Part shown: positions 24,742 to 32,220 of the stretch, in pieces
Layout: every line of letters starts with the position of its first letter
Numbering within the stretch: position 1 is the stretch's first letter
Assembly (NCBI GenBank): GCA_947038155.1
Contig: CAMQVH010000029.1
Span: 1-32,588 of the forward strand
Origin: an uncultured Bacteroides sp.
GTDB taxonomy: Bacteria; Bacteroidota; Bacteroidia; Bacteroidales; Bacteroidaceae
Length of the DNA stretch: 32,588 bases
Reading direction: 5' to 3'
The notes under the pieces: model-generated
Told to the model about the DNA's origin: nothing
Seen by the model: only the letters and a program-made list of their open reading frames with translations
Databases searched by the model: none
Position numbers and translations under genes: made by a program

Positions 24742-25923
24742 ATGAAAGAGAAAGAAAAGAAATATATAGCATTGTGGCAGGTCATGCACAGGGAGTGCCT
24801 GCGGTTGACATCACGACCGCTTTATCTCTTCTGTATGGTTATCGCTCCTCTTTTCTGCTATATCTTTTTCACAACTTTAATGGACACGGGACTGCCGAAG
24901 AATCTTCCTGCCGGTGTGGTGGATATGGATAATTCGTCTACGTCACGCAATATCGTGCGCAACCTGGATGCTTTTTCGCAGACAGGTGTCGTCGCCCATT
25001 ATAGCAATGTCGCGGATGCACGGATTGCCGTGCAGGAAGGAAAAATCTACGGGTTCTTTTATATCCCCAAAGGCTTGTCGTCGGAAGCACAGAGCCAGCG
25101 GCAACCCAAAATTTCGTTCTACACCAATTATTCCTACCTGATTGCAGGCTCCCTGCTTTTCAGAGATATGAAAATGATGGGAGAACTTACAGCCGGATCG
25201 GCCGCACGTACCGCCCTATATGCCAAAGGAGCGACCGAGGACCAGGCGATGGGATTTCTGCAACCTATCGTGATAGACACGCACCCGTTGAACAATCCGT
25301 GGCTGAACTATTCGGTATATCTATGCAACACGCTGATACCGGGAGTGCTCATGTTGCTCATATTCATGGTCACTGTTTACTCTATCGGTGTGGAAATCAA
25401 AGACCGCACCGCCCGTGAATGGCTGCGCATGAGTAATAACTCTATTTATATTGCATTGGCAGGAAAATTACTTCCGCATACGGTAGTCTTTTTCATTATG
25501 GGTATATTTTATAATGTATATCTATACAGACTCCTGCATTTCCCTTGCAATAGCGGTATCTTTCCTATGATATTCGCCACGCTATGCCTTGTACTGGCAT
25601 CACAGTGTTGCGGCATCGTCATGATAGGAACTCTGCCCACGCTGCGACTCGGATTGAGTTTCGCCTCACTATGGGGAGTTATATCGTTCTCCATTTCCGG
25701 TTTTTCTTTTCCGGTGATGGCCATGCACCCTGTCTTGCAGGCTTTAAGCAACCTGTTCCCGTTGCGGCATTATTTCCTGATTTATGTAGACCAGGCACTC
25801 AACGGATACGGTATGGCTTACTCGTGGAGCAATTATATGGCATTATTAATATTCATGATGCTTCCTTTCCTGGTGGTTCACCGCTTGAAAGAAGCATTGG
25901 TTTACTATAAATACATACCCTAA
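24742..25923 (+). CDS. ABC-2 type permease 1
   Basis: This inner-membrane protein of 393 residues has an ABC-2/YhhJ-like plan. One helix near residues 27-46 comes first, then a large periplasmic domain starting LPAGVVDMDNSSTSRNIVRN, then five or so helices in the C-terminal half. VEIKDRTAREWL is the usual cytosolic elbow, and the last loop contains FPLRHYFLIYVDQALNG. The stop (25921-25923) abuts the ATG of the second permease with no gap. The two are diverged paralogues that probably form a heterodimer. No Walker motifs are present, so an ATPase must come from elsewhere or the pair works without one. Confidence 0.92.
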   Translation: MKEKEKKYIALWQVMHRECLRLTSRPLYLFCMVIAPLFCYIFFTTLMDTGLPKNLPAGVVDMDNSSTSRNIVRNLDAFSQTGVVAHYSNVADARIAVQEGKIYGFFYIPKGLSSEAQSQRQPKISFYTNYSYLIAGSLLFRDMKMMGELTAGSAARTALYAKGATEDQAMGFLQPIVIDTHPLNNPWLNYSVYLCNTLIPGVLMLLIFMVTVYSIGVEIKDRTAREWLRMSNNSIYIALAGKLLPHTVVFFIMGIFYNVYLYRLLHFPCNSGIFPMIFATLCLVLASQCCGIVMIGTLPTLRLGLSFASLWGVISFSISGFSFPVMAMHPVLQALSNLFPLRHYFLIYVDQALNGYGMAYSWSNYMALLIFMMLPFLVVHRLKEALVYYKYIP

Positions 25924-27183
25924 ATGAAAGATATAAAATTAAAAGACAAGATAGCCCAAGGCATCAATGACCTGTTTTATATTTGGAAGCGGGAGTTTCA
26001 GACAACTTTCCGCGACCAGGGGGTACTGATATTCTTCATACTCGTCCCATTGGGCTATCCATTGCTGTATAGCTTCATCTACGACAATGAAGTAGTGCGT
26101 GAAGTTCCCGCTGTTGTGGTGGACGATTCCCATTCATCTCTCAGCCGCGAATATCTCCGCAAGGTAGATGCTACGCCCGATATTCAAATCGTCTCCTACT
26201 GTGCCGATATGGAAGAAGCCAGACAAATGCTGAAGAACAGGCGTGCGTATGGCATCATTTACATTCCTTCGGATTTCTGTGATAACATTGCCAAAGGAAA
26301 GCAGACGCAAGTCAGCATCTATTGTGATATGAGCGGATTACTTTATTATAAATCCATGCTGATAGCCAATACCGCCGTTTCTCTGGATATGAACAAGGAC
26401 ATCAAGATTGCCCGTAGCGGAAACACAACCGACCGGCAGGATGAGATAACTGCTTATCCGATAGAATATGAGGAGATCTCGATATTCAATCCTACTGCCG
26501 GATTCGCCGCTTTCCTGATTCCTGCGGTACTGGTATTAATCATTCAGCAAACGTTATTGCTCGGCATCGGTCTTGCTGCCGGAACTGCCCGTGAAAATAA
26601 CCGATTCAAAGACCTTGTTCCTATCAACCGGCATTATAACGGAACGCTACGGATTGTATTAGGAAAAGGATTGAGTTATTTCTTGGTTTATATATTGGTA
26701 GCTTTCTATGTACTTTTTGTGGTTCCAAGATTGTTTAGCCTCAACCAAATCGGACAACCAGGTTCATTGGCATTATTCGTTGTGCCCTACTTGGCAGCTT
26801 GCATTTTCTTTGCTATGACAACATCCATTGCCATCCGTAACCGGGAAACGTGTATGCTGATTTTTGTATTCACATCTGTTCCTTTGCTATTTATCTCAGG
26901 AATCTCCTGGCCGGGGGCTGCGATTCCTCCGTTCTGGAAGTATGTATCTTACATATTCCCGTCTACTTTCGGAATCAATGGTTTTGTGAAAATCAATAAT
27001 ATGGGAGCAACTTTGAGTGAAGTGGCTTTTGAATATAAAGCTTTATGGCTACAGGCGGGTATCTACTTCCTCACAACTTGTTGGGTATATCGTTGGCAAA
27101 TACTTATGAGCCGCAAACATGCGATAGAGAGGTATAAAGAATTAAAAGAGAAAGAAAACTTATCCAAGCAGGTAAGTGATTGA
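25924..27183 (+). CDS. ABC-2 type permease 2
   Basis: This 419-residue protein has the same topology as the preceding permease: a first helix near residues 33-52, the extracellular domain (REVPAVVVDDSHSSLSREYL), then five membrane helices. The elbow reads GTARENNRFKDLVPI. ISGISWPGAAIPPFWKYVSY is the conserved penultimate loop. The C-terminus is a charged cytosolic tail. It is the last gene of the operon, with a terminator hairpin 8 bases after the stop. The nearest described analogue by gene order is the E. coli yhiI-rbbA-yhhJ type, where the ATPase is fused to a permease; here no such domain is present. Confidence 0.92.
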   Translation: MKDIKLKDKIAQGINDLFYIWKREFQTTFRDQGVLIFFILVPLGYPLLYSFIYDNEVVREVPAVVVDDSHSSLSREYLRKVDATPDIQIVSYCADMEEARQMLKNRRAYGIIYIPSDFCDNIAKGKQTQVSIYCDMSGLLYYKSMLIANTAVSLDMNKDIKIARSGNTTDRQDEITAYPIEYEEISIFNPTAGFAAFLIPAVLVLIIQQTLLLGIGLAAGTARENNRFKDLVPINRHYNGTLRIVLGKGLSYFLVYILVAFYVLFVVPRLFSLNQIGQPGSLALFVVPYLAACIFFAMTTSIAIRNRETCMLIFVFTSVPLLFISGISWPGAAIPPFWKYVSYIFPSTFGINGFVKINNMGATLSEVAFEYKALWLQAGIYFLTTCWVYRWQILMSRKHAIERYKELKEKENLSKQVSD

Positions 27184-27190
27184 TAGATAT

Positions 27191-27228
27191 AAATCCCCCG
27201 TCCAAAGAGAGTATAGGACGAGGGATTT
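27191..27228 (+). terminator. Terminator of the exporter operon
   Basis: Arms 27191-27203 (AAATCCCCCGTCC) and 27216-27228 (GGACGAGGGATTT) pair over 13 bp with one C-A mismatch and a 12-nt loop, running into TTAAA. The position, 8 bases past the permease stop, supports termination. The converse strand could also stop transcripts of the pseudogene. Confidence 0.75.
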
Positions 27229-27260
27229 TAAAGAGATATTATAAAGAGAGTGTAATTCGA

Positions 27261-27549
27261 TTAGAATTTATAACCTACACCGATAGAGAAGTTCATGTTT
27301 TTCGGAGCACCATCGCCATCATAAATTTTAGCCAAACCAAATTCTCCAGTCAAATCAATAAAGAATTTATTAATTTCATAAGCGACACCTACACCAAGGC
27401 CAGCATCAAATTTCTTTGCACCTTCCATCAAGATATCTCCATCTTCATCTTTAGTATCTTTAAAGAAATCAATTTTCCGAACTTTACCAGCGTATCGAAA
27501 CGCACCATATCACATTTAACGTCTGTTTTGTACCAGCAAATATATTTCA
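27261..27549 (-). pseudogene. Remnant of an outer-membrane beta-barrel protein gene
   Basis: On the minus strand 27261-27509 is an open frame that ends in a barrel-like C-terminus (NMNFSIGVGYKF, terminal Phe). It contains FDAGLGVGVAYEINKFFIDL and LTGEFGLAKIYDG, typical strands of small porin-family proteins. It has no start codon at a sensible place and runs into a TGA at 27510. A short second frame begins with an ATG at 27547-27549 (MKYICWYKTDVKCDMVRF) and overlaps it, so at least one frameshift and loss of most of the N-terminal part are needed. No signal peptide remains. The opposite-strand reading frame over the same bases has no family resemblance. Confidence 0.7.
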
Positions 27550-27731
27550 TTTATTTTAAATAAAAAAACGAACAACTATCTGGTTTTAGCATAAAGGTTA
27601 TTAAAATGTGACTATTAAAGCAAAAATAGTGCTTATCCGAGCATTTTTTGTGTTTAACTATTCTCAGCATAAATATTAAATCAAAACATTCTTACAATAA
27701 TCATGCATTTACATTTATTAATACACTAATT
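27550..27731. other. AT-rich spacer
   Basis: I see no gene or strong repeat between the pseudogene and the blaI promoter. An imperfect inverted sequence (AAAAATAGTGCT against AGCATTTTTT, ~27623-27649) is too loose to call. Confidence 0.6.
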
Positions 27732-27762
27732 ATTGTATATTTACGAAATATTCGTAGATTTG
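27732..27762 (+). promoter_or_regulatory. Promoter of the blaI-blaR1-like operon
   Basis: TAGATTTG (27755-27762) matches the -7 box TAnnTTTG. ATTG (27732-27735) is in the -33 position, 19 bp upstream. The start codon of the repressor lies 29 bases beyond the -7 box. Confidence 0.7.
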
Positions 27763-27775
27763 CGAAGTATTCGTA
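27742..27775 (+). promoter_or_regulatory. Two BlaI-type dyad operators over the promoter
   Basis: TACGAAATATTCGTA (27742-27756) and TGCGAAGTATTCGTA (27761-27775) are near-identical dyads with arms of type TACGAA/TTCGTA around 3 bp. Their centres are 19 bp apart. The first fills the -33/-7 spacer and the second covers the end of the -7 box and the likely start site. This fits autorepression by the winged-helix dimer encoded immediately downstream. Confidence 0.75.
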
Positions 27776-27791
27776 ATTAAACAACATATCC

Positions 27792-28157
27792 ATGGAAAAG
27801 TTGACTATACAAGAAGAAGAAGTAATGATCTACATTTGGGAGTTACAATGCTGTTTCGTAAAAGACATTGTTGCAAAATATACGCAACCGGCACCTCCCT
27901 ATACCACAGTGGCATCCATCGTGAAGAACCTCGAGCGAAAAGGATACATCACACCGAAACGTGTGGGTAATACCTACCAATACACTCCCGCCATTCGCGA
28001 AAATGAGTATAAACGCCATTTTATGAGCGGCGTAGTTCGTAACTACTTTGAGAACTCTTACAAAGAAATGGTTTCATTCTTTGCTAAGGACCAAAAGATT
28101 TCGACCGATGATCTCAAAGACATCATCGACCTGATTGAAAAAGGAAAAGAAGATTAA
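27792..28157 (+). CDS. BlaI/MecI-family transcriptional repressor
   Basis: This 121-residue winged-helix protein has the N-terminal domain LTIQEEEVMIYIWELQCCFV, then DIVAKYTQPAPPYTTVASIV (recognition helix) and LERKGYITPKRVGNTYQYTP (the wing). A short helical dimerisation tail follows. Family members bind dyads as dimers and are cut by the partner BlaR1-type peptidase upon signal. The gene is 18 bases before that partner and behind a promoter with two dyads. In Bacteroidetes such pairs do not usually control a beta-lactamase, and none is nearby, so the signal and regulon are unknown. Confidence 0.94.
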   Translation: MEKLTIQEEEVMIYIWELQCCFVKDIVAKYTQPAPPYTTVASIVKNLERKGYITPKRVGNTYQYTPAIRENEYKRHFMSGVVRNYFENSYKEMVSFFAKDQKISTDDLKDIIDLIEKGKED

Positions 28158-28175
28158 TAGAAAATATTCATTACT

Positions 28176-29993
28176 ATGACTCCGGAATTAGCCTATTTTC
28201 TAAAGATAAATGTAGCGATAGCCCTATTCTACGCATTTTATCGGCTGTTTTTCTATAAAGACACCTTCTTCCATTGGCGTCGGATAGCTTTGCTGAGCTT
28301 CTTTGCCATCTCCTTGCTTTATCCTTTATTGAATATTCAAGGATGGATCAAGACTCATGAGCCAATGGTGGCAATGGCAGATCTTTATGCGACAATAATA
28401 CTTCCAGAGCAAACTGTTACCCCACAACAAGAACCTACGATGAATTGGCAAGAATTAACCATACTCTTTATGAAAATCATCTATTGGAGCGGGGTATTAT
28501 TCCTGGCAACACGTTTCCTTCTACAGTTAGGCAGTATCATACGATTGCACATCCAGTGTTCAAAAAGCACTATACAAGGGACACGCGTACATCTTTTAAA
28601 GAAAGTAAACGGTCCATTCTCTTTCTTCCGATGGATATTCATTTATCCACAGTCGCATACGGAGTCCGAAATCAGCGAAATCATTACCCATGAGGAAACA
28701 CACGCCCGCCAATATCATTCGGTAGACGTATTAATCAGTGAACTAATGTGTACATTCTGCTGGTTCAACCCGTTTATCTGGCTGATGAAACGTGAAGTCA
28801 GAGGTAATCTCGAATACATGGCAGACCACCGGGTATTGGAGACGGGACATGACAGTAAATCATACCAGTACCATTTGTTGGGACTGGCACATCACAAGGC
28901 TGCAGCAAATTTATCAAATAGTTTCAATGTTTTACCACTCAAAAATCGTATTAAAATGATGAATAAACGAAGAACAAAAGAAATAGGGAGAACTAAATAT
29001 CTGATGTTTCTCCCCTTGGCTGCCCTGTTGATGATTGTCAGCAACATCGAAATGGTGGCACGTACCACAGAGAAATTCGCCAAGGAAGTAATGGGACAGG
29101 CGACGACACAAGTCACTTCGAAACCCGAAATAGCGACTATTCCCGAACTTCCTGCAGAAGAAATTCAAAAAATCATTCTCCCGCAGGAGAAAAAGGCACA
29201 AGAGACACTGGAGACTCATAGCAAGATTGTACCGGATTCCGTCATATTTGAAGTTGTAGAAGAAATGCCGGATTTCCCCGGAGGAATGAAAGCCTTGATG
29301 GAATATCTTTCACAAAACATCAAATATCCGGCTGAAGCACACGCAAAAGGCACACAAGGACGTGTGATTGTATGTTTCGTAGTAAAAAAAGACGGAAGTA
29401 TAGATAACATAAAAGTAGTTCGGAGTGTAGACCCCTATTTAGATAAGGAAGCCATACGTGTAATTACTGCCATGCCAAAATGGAAACCCGGCAAGCAGAG
29501 AGGACAAGCAGTAAATGTCAGATTCACAGTTCCCGTTGCCTTCAGACTAACCGATCCCGAACCCGCTAAAGCAGAAGAAATAAAGCAGTCTGATTTGGAA
29601 GAAGTAGTCGTAGTAGGCTATGGCTTAAAAGAGGATTCAACTCCCGATGCAGTAGGTATTGAAACAGGAGATACGGAACCTACTTTCAAGGTAGTAGAAA
29701 CAATGCCCAAATTCCCTGGCGGAACAGCCGGGCTGATGAAGTATCTTGCCAGAAGCATTAAATATCCGACTATTGCACAAAAGAACAAGGAGCAAGGCAG
29801 AGTCATCATAAAGATGGTTGTCGGAAAAGATGGCAGCTTGTCAGATATAAAAGTACTACGTAGCGTTTCTCCTTCTTTGGATGCAGAAGCCATTCGTGTA
29901 GTGGGTAATATGCCAAAATGGGAACCGGGACAGCAACGCGGACAAGCAGTTGCCGTAGAATATACCCTTCCTATTGTATTCCGGCTACAGTAA
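28176..29993 (+). CDS. BlaR1-like M56 metallopeptidase with two TonB C-terminal domains
   Basis: This inner-membrane sensor/protease has 605 residues. Three membrane helices occupy roughly residues 7-25, 36-54 and 95-116. The zinc peptidase site HEETH (172-176) is intact, with the downstream NLEYMADHRV (Glu213). A fourth helix follows at 275-292 (KYLMFLPLAALLMIVSNIEM). The periplasmic part holds two TonB_C-like domains, at ~358-458 and ~504-605. Each has MPxFPGG, a KYP turn, a QGRVI strand, KDGS and MPKWxPGxQRGQAV. The linker between them carries LEEVVVVGYG (474-483), like the plug start of SusC receptors. It pairs with the BlaI gene 18 bases upstream. The TonB domains may sense or energise an outer-membrane partner, but this is inferred. 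Confidence 0.92.
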   Translation: MTPELAYFLKINVAIALFYAFYRLFFYKDTFFHWRRIALLSFFAISLLYPLLNIQGWIKTHEPMVAMADLYATIILPEQTVTPQQEPTMNWQELTILFMKIIYWSGVLFLATRFLLQLGSIIRLHIQCSKSTIQGTRVHLLKKVNGPFSFFRWIFIYPQSHTESEISEIITHEETHARQYHSVDVLISELMCTFCWFNPFIWLMKREVRGNLEYMADHRVLETGHDSKSYQYHLLGLAHHKAAANLSNSFNVLPLKNRIKMMNKRRTKEIGRTKYLMFLPLAALLMIVSNIEMVARTTEKFAKEVMGQATTQVTSKPEIATIPELPAEEIQKIILPQEKKAQETLETHSKIVPDSVIFEVVEEMPDFPGGMKALMEYLSQNIKYPAEAHAKGTQGRVIVCFVVKKDGSIDNIKVVRSVDPYLDKEAIRVITAMPKWKPGKQRGQAVNVRFTVPVAFRLTDPEPAKAEEIKQSDLEEVVVVGYGLKEDSTPDAVGIETGDTEPTFKVVETMPKFPGGTAGLMKYLARSIKYPTIAQKNKEQGRVIIKMVVGKDGSLSDIKVLRSVSPSLDAEAIRVVGNMPKWEPGQQRGQAVAVEYTLPIVFRLQ

Positions 29994-30004
29994 ATTTATC
30001 CCCC

Positions 30005-30114
30005 AGTGCCGTACCCTTTCCTCATCGGTGGGGAAAGGGGTGTTCCCCGGTGCCGAACACACCCTTCCCCGGTGCCGGACATTTCTTTCATCAATACCGG
30101 AAAAAAAGCATTTT
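30005..30114. repeat. Degenerate array of five 22-bp units (array 3)
   Basis: Units begin at 30005, 30027, 30049, 30071 and 30093, exactly 22 bp apart. They open with AGTGCCG, GGTGGGG, GGTGCCG, GGTGCCG and AATACCG. The second halves share C/T-rich stretches such as CCTTTCCTCATC and CTTTCATC. Inverted repeats are frequent: CCCTTTCC with GGAAAGGG (30014/30032), GGGGAA with TTCCCC (30030/30043) and GTGTTC with GAACAC (30040/30055). It starts 12 bases after the blaR1-like stop and may also act as its terminator region. The last unit is weak. Confidence 0.8.
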
Positions 30115-30150
30115 TTTCTCTTTCCGTAAAGATAGTTACAAAAATATCCT

Positions 30151-30158
30151 TATATTTG
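30151..30158 (+). promoter_or_regulatory. Candidate -7 box for the thioredoxin-fold gene
   Basis: TATATTTG matches TAnnTTTG and stands 22 bases before the ATG at 30181. No clear -33 TTTG is seen 19-21 bp upstream. Confidence 0.5.
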
Positions 30159-30180
30159 TTAGCAACAAAACACTATTCAT

Positions 30181-32076
30181 ATGAAAAGATTCGCATGGAT
30201 TATCGGTTTGGTACTCTGCACAGTATGCACTGTACAAGCCAAAGACAGAGTTATCGAACGTCCTCCTCTTCTTGCCTGGAGTTCCAACAGTATCGAAGTT
30301 GACAAAATTGTCATGAGTGACACAGTGACCACTGTATATGTGAAAGCTTACTATCGACCCAAATACTGGATAAAAATAGCAACCGGGAGTTTCCTGAAAG
30401 ACAATAATGGAACGCTTTACCCTATCCGAAAGGGAGTTGGAATTACACTCGACAAGGAATTCTGGATGCCGGAATCAGGAGAAGCGGAGTTTCAGCTCCT
30501 ATTTCCGCCAATACCGGAAAATGTGACCAGCCTGGATTTCTCCGAAGGAGATTTTGACGGAGCATACAAGATATGGGGAATACAACTCAATGAGAAAAAT
30601 TTCCGCAAAACTCCACTACCCAAAGATGCGATAATCCACAAAATCAACAAGAAAGCTCAATTGCCGACACCGGAACTCACATATGCCAAAGCCACATTAA
30701 AAGGAAGAGTGCTCGACTTTAAGGCAGATATGCCGGCATCAGGCAAATTGCATCTGAATGACCCGGTCAGATGGTTGAACTTCGCAGAAGAAGTGAACAT
30801 CAATGAAGATGGAACTTTTCAAGTTCAAACAGATGTGATTACGATAACTCCGGCTACACTTGTTTTCCCGTTTGCCCAAATTCCATGTCTCCTGGCTCCC
30901 GGTAAAGAAATTTCGATTATCATCAATACAGCCGAATGTACACGCCAACAATCACACTTGCAAAAAGACAGCAAACCGTATGGGAAAAAGGCTTATTACA
31001 GTGGTTATCTGGCTGAATTGCAACAAGAACTGATGGACAATTCCATCCAAACCAATTTGGTTAGCAACCCGCGAGAAACCGTGAACGAGGTAATCGGAAA
31101 AGACATTGACGGAGTAAAAAACTATTTTGTAGAGAAACGACGTGACATTCATAAACAAATAGAAGAAGCCCCCCTCAGCCTTGCTGCAAAAGAAGTTCTA
31201 AAAGCCAATACGGATATAACCACAGGCATCGGAATTTTTATGGCCAAGGATATACTGATGCGTGCACATGTCGCCAGCCAGAAGCTAAACAAGGAGCAGA
31301 CAAAAGAATACTACATGAATACCAAAATAGAATTTCCGGATAATTATTTCGATGTATTCAAAGAACTTGTTCTTAACTCACCGGCAGATTTATACGCACC
31401 GGAATATGCATACGGGATAGGTGTGTTCGCTTCCAGAAAAGATCTTTTAGAGCAACATCTAGGTACTAATCAGGGAATTCTATTTCAGATGGCGGAAGCA
31501 TGCAGGTACTACCGCTCCATTGAAGATTTCACACCGCTAACCACCGAACAAACAGCGGCACTTGAAGCATTGCCCTCACCTGCCTACAAAGAGATGCTGA
31601 CAGATTTTAACAGGAAATTGCTCAAGAAGATAGAACTGAACAAACAGAAAACCGGATACCAAATCAATGAAGTAGGTGAAGTAAGCAACGAGGAGCTATT
31701 TTCCACCATTATTTCCAAATTCAAAGGACATGTATTGTTAGTGGACTTTTGGGCAACTTGGTGTGGTCCCTGCAGAATGGCTAACAAAGCTATGATTCCG
31801 ATGAAAGAAGAATTGAAAGATAAAGATATTCTTTATCTATACGTAGCAGGAGAAAATTCGCCTAAAGGAACTTGGGAGAATATGATACCCGATATCCACG
31901 GAGAACATTTCCGTGTGACCAACGATCAATGGAAATATTTAATGGACAAATTCAATATCCAAGGAGTACCGACTTATTTCGTAATAGATGCCGAAGGGAA
32001 TACAACCTTCAAACAAACAGGATTCCCAGGCACAGATACAATGAAAAAGAAATTGATGGAAGCGTTGAAGAAATAA
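30181..32076 (+). CDS. Secreted TlpA-like thioredoxin-fold protein
   Basis: This 631-residue protein has a signal peptide (MKRFAWIIGLVLCTVCTVQA). The first ~250 residues are beta-rich, with segments such as AYYRPKYWIKIATGSFL and ATLKGRVLDFKADMPASGKL. A helical middle follows. The C-terminal ~120 residues are a thioredoxin domain: LLVDFWATWCGPCR with the active-site CGPC at 528-531, and the cis-Pro loop NIQGVPTYFVID near 593-604. Such long TlpA-like proteins are common in the Bacteroides envelope and are thought to reduce or isomerise disulfides or to serve cytochrome maturation. The N-terminal part is not assigned. It is probably monocistronic. Confidence 0.9.
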   Translation: MKRFAWIIGLVLCTVCTVQAKDRVIERPPLLAWSSNSIEVDKIVMSDTVTTVYVKAYYRPKYWIKIATGSFLKDNNGTLYPIRKGVGITLDKEFWMPESGEAEFQLLFPPIPENVTSLDFSEGDFDGAYKIWGIQLNEKNFRKTPLPKDAIIHKINKKAQLPTPELTYAKATLKGRVLDFKADMPASGKLHLNDPVRWLNFAEEVNINEDGTFQVQTDVITITPATLVFPFAQIPCLLAPGKEISIIINTAECTRQQSHLQKDSKPYGKKAYYSGYLAELQQELMDNSIQTNLVSNPRETVNEVIGKDIDGVKNYFVEKRRDIHKQIEEAPLSLAAKEVLKANTDITTGIGIFMAKDILMRAHVASQKLNKEQTKEYYMNTKIEFPDNYFDVFKELVLNSPADLYAPEYAYGIGVFASRKDLLEQHLGTNQGILFQMAEACRYYRSIEDFTPLTTEQTAALEALPSPAYKEMLTDFNRKLLKKIELNKQKTGYQINEVGEVSNEELFSTIISKFKGHVLLVDFWATWCGPCRMANKAMIPMKEELKDKDILYLYVAGENSPKGTWENMIPDIHGEHFRVTNDQWKYLMDKFNIQGVPTYFVIDAEGNTTFKQTGFPGTDTMKKKLMEALKK

Positions 32077-32126
32077 TATATTTATATAAGACGTCAAAAC
32101 AATTCAATCATCATCTTTATATTATT

Positions 32127-32197
32127 TAGGCACGGCTAACATGGATTTCACGTTTTTTAGTTAATTGGAACTGTAAAATCCGTGTTAGCCGTGCCTA
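32127..32197. terminator. Long 25-bp inverted repeat between convergent genes
   Basis: The left arm is 32127-32151 and the right arm 32173-32197, with two mismatches. The outermost 15 bp (TAGGCACGGCTAACA and its complement) are perfect. The loop is 21 nt and contains TTTTTT. It lies between the stops of the thioredoxin-fold and Mrp genes. A bidirectional terminator is the simplest reading. A small non-autonomous repeat element is an alternative. Confidence 0.65.
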
Positions 32198-32220
32198 ATT
32201 TTAATGACGCCAGACTTAAC

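Noticed and set aside
27180..27563. Plus-strand 127-codon frame after the exporter operon
   Set aside because: It runs through the exporter terminator and is antisense to the barrel remnant, which is the frame with family features.
27792..29993. Beta-lactam resistance locus
   Set aside because: BlaI/BlaR1-like names suggest it, but there is no beta-lactamase or PBP gene in the window. The peptidase carries TonB domains and not a penicillin sensor domain.
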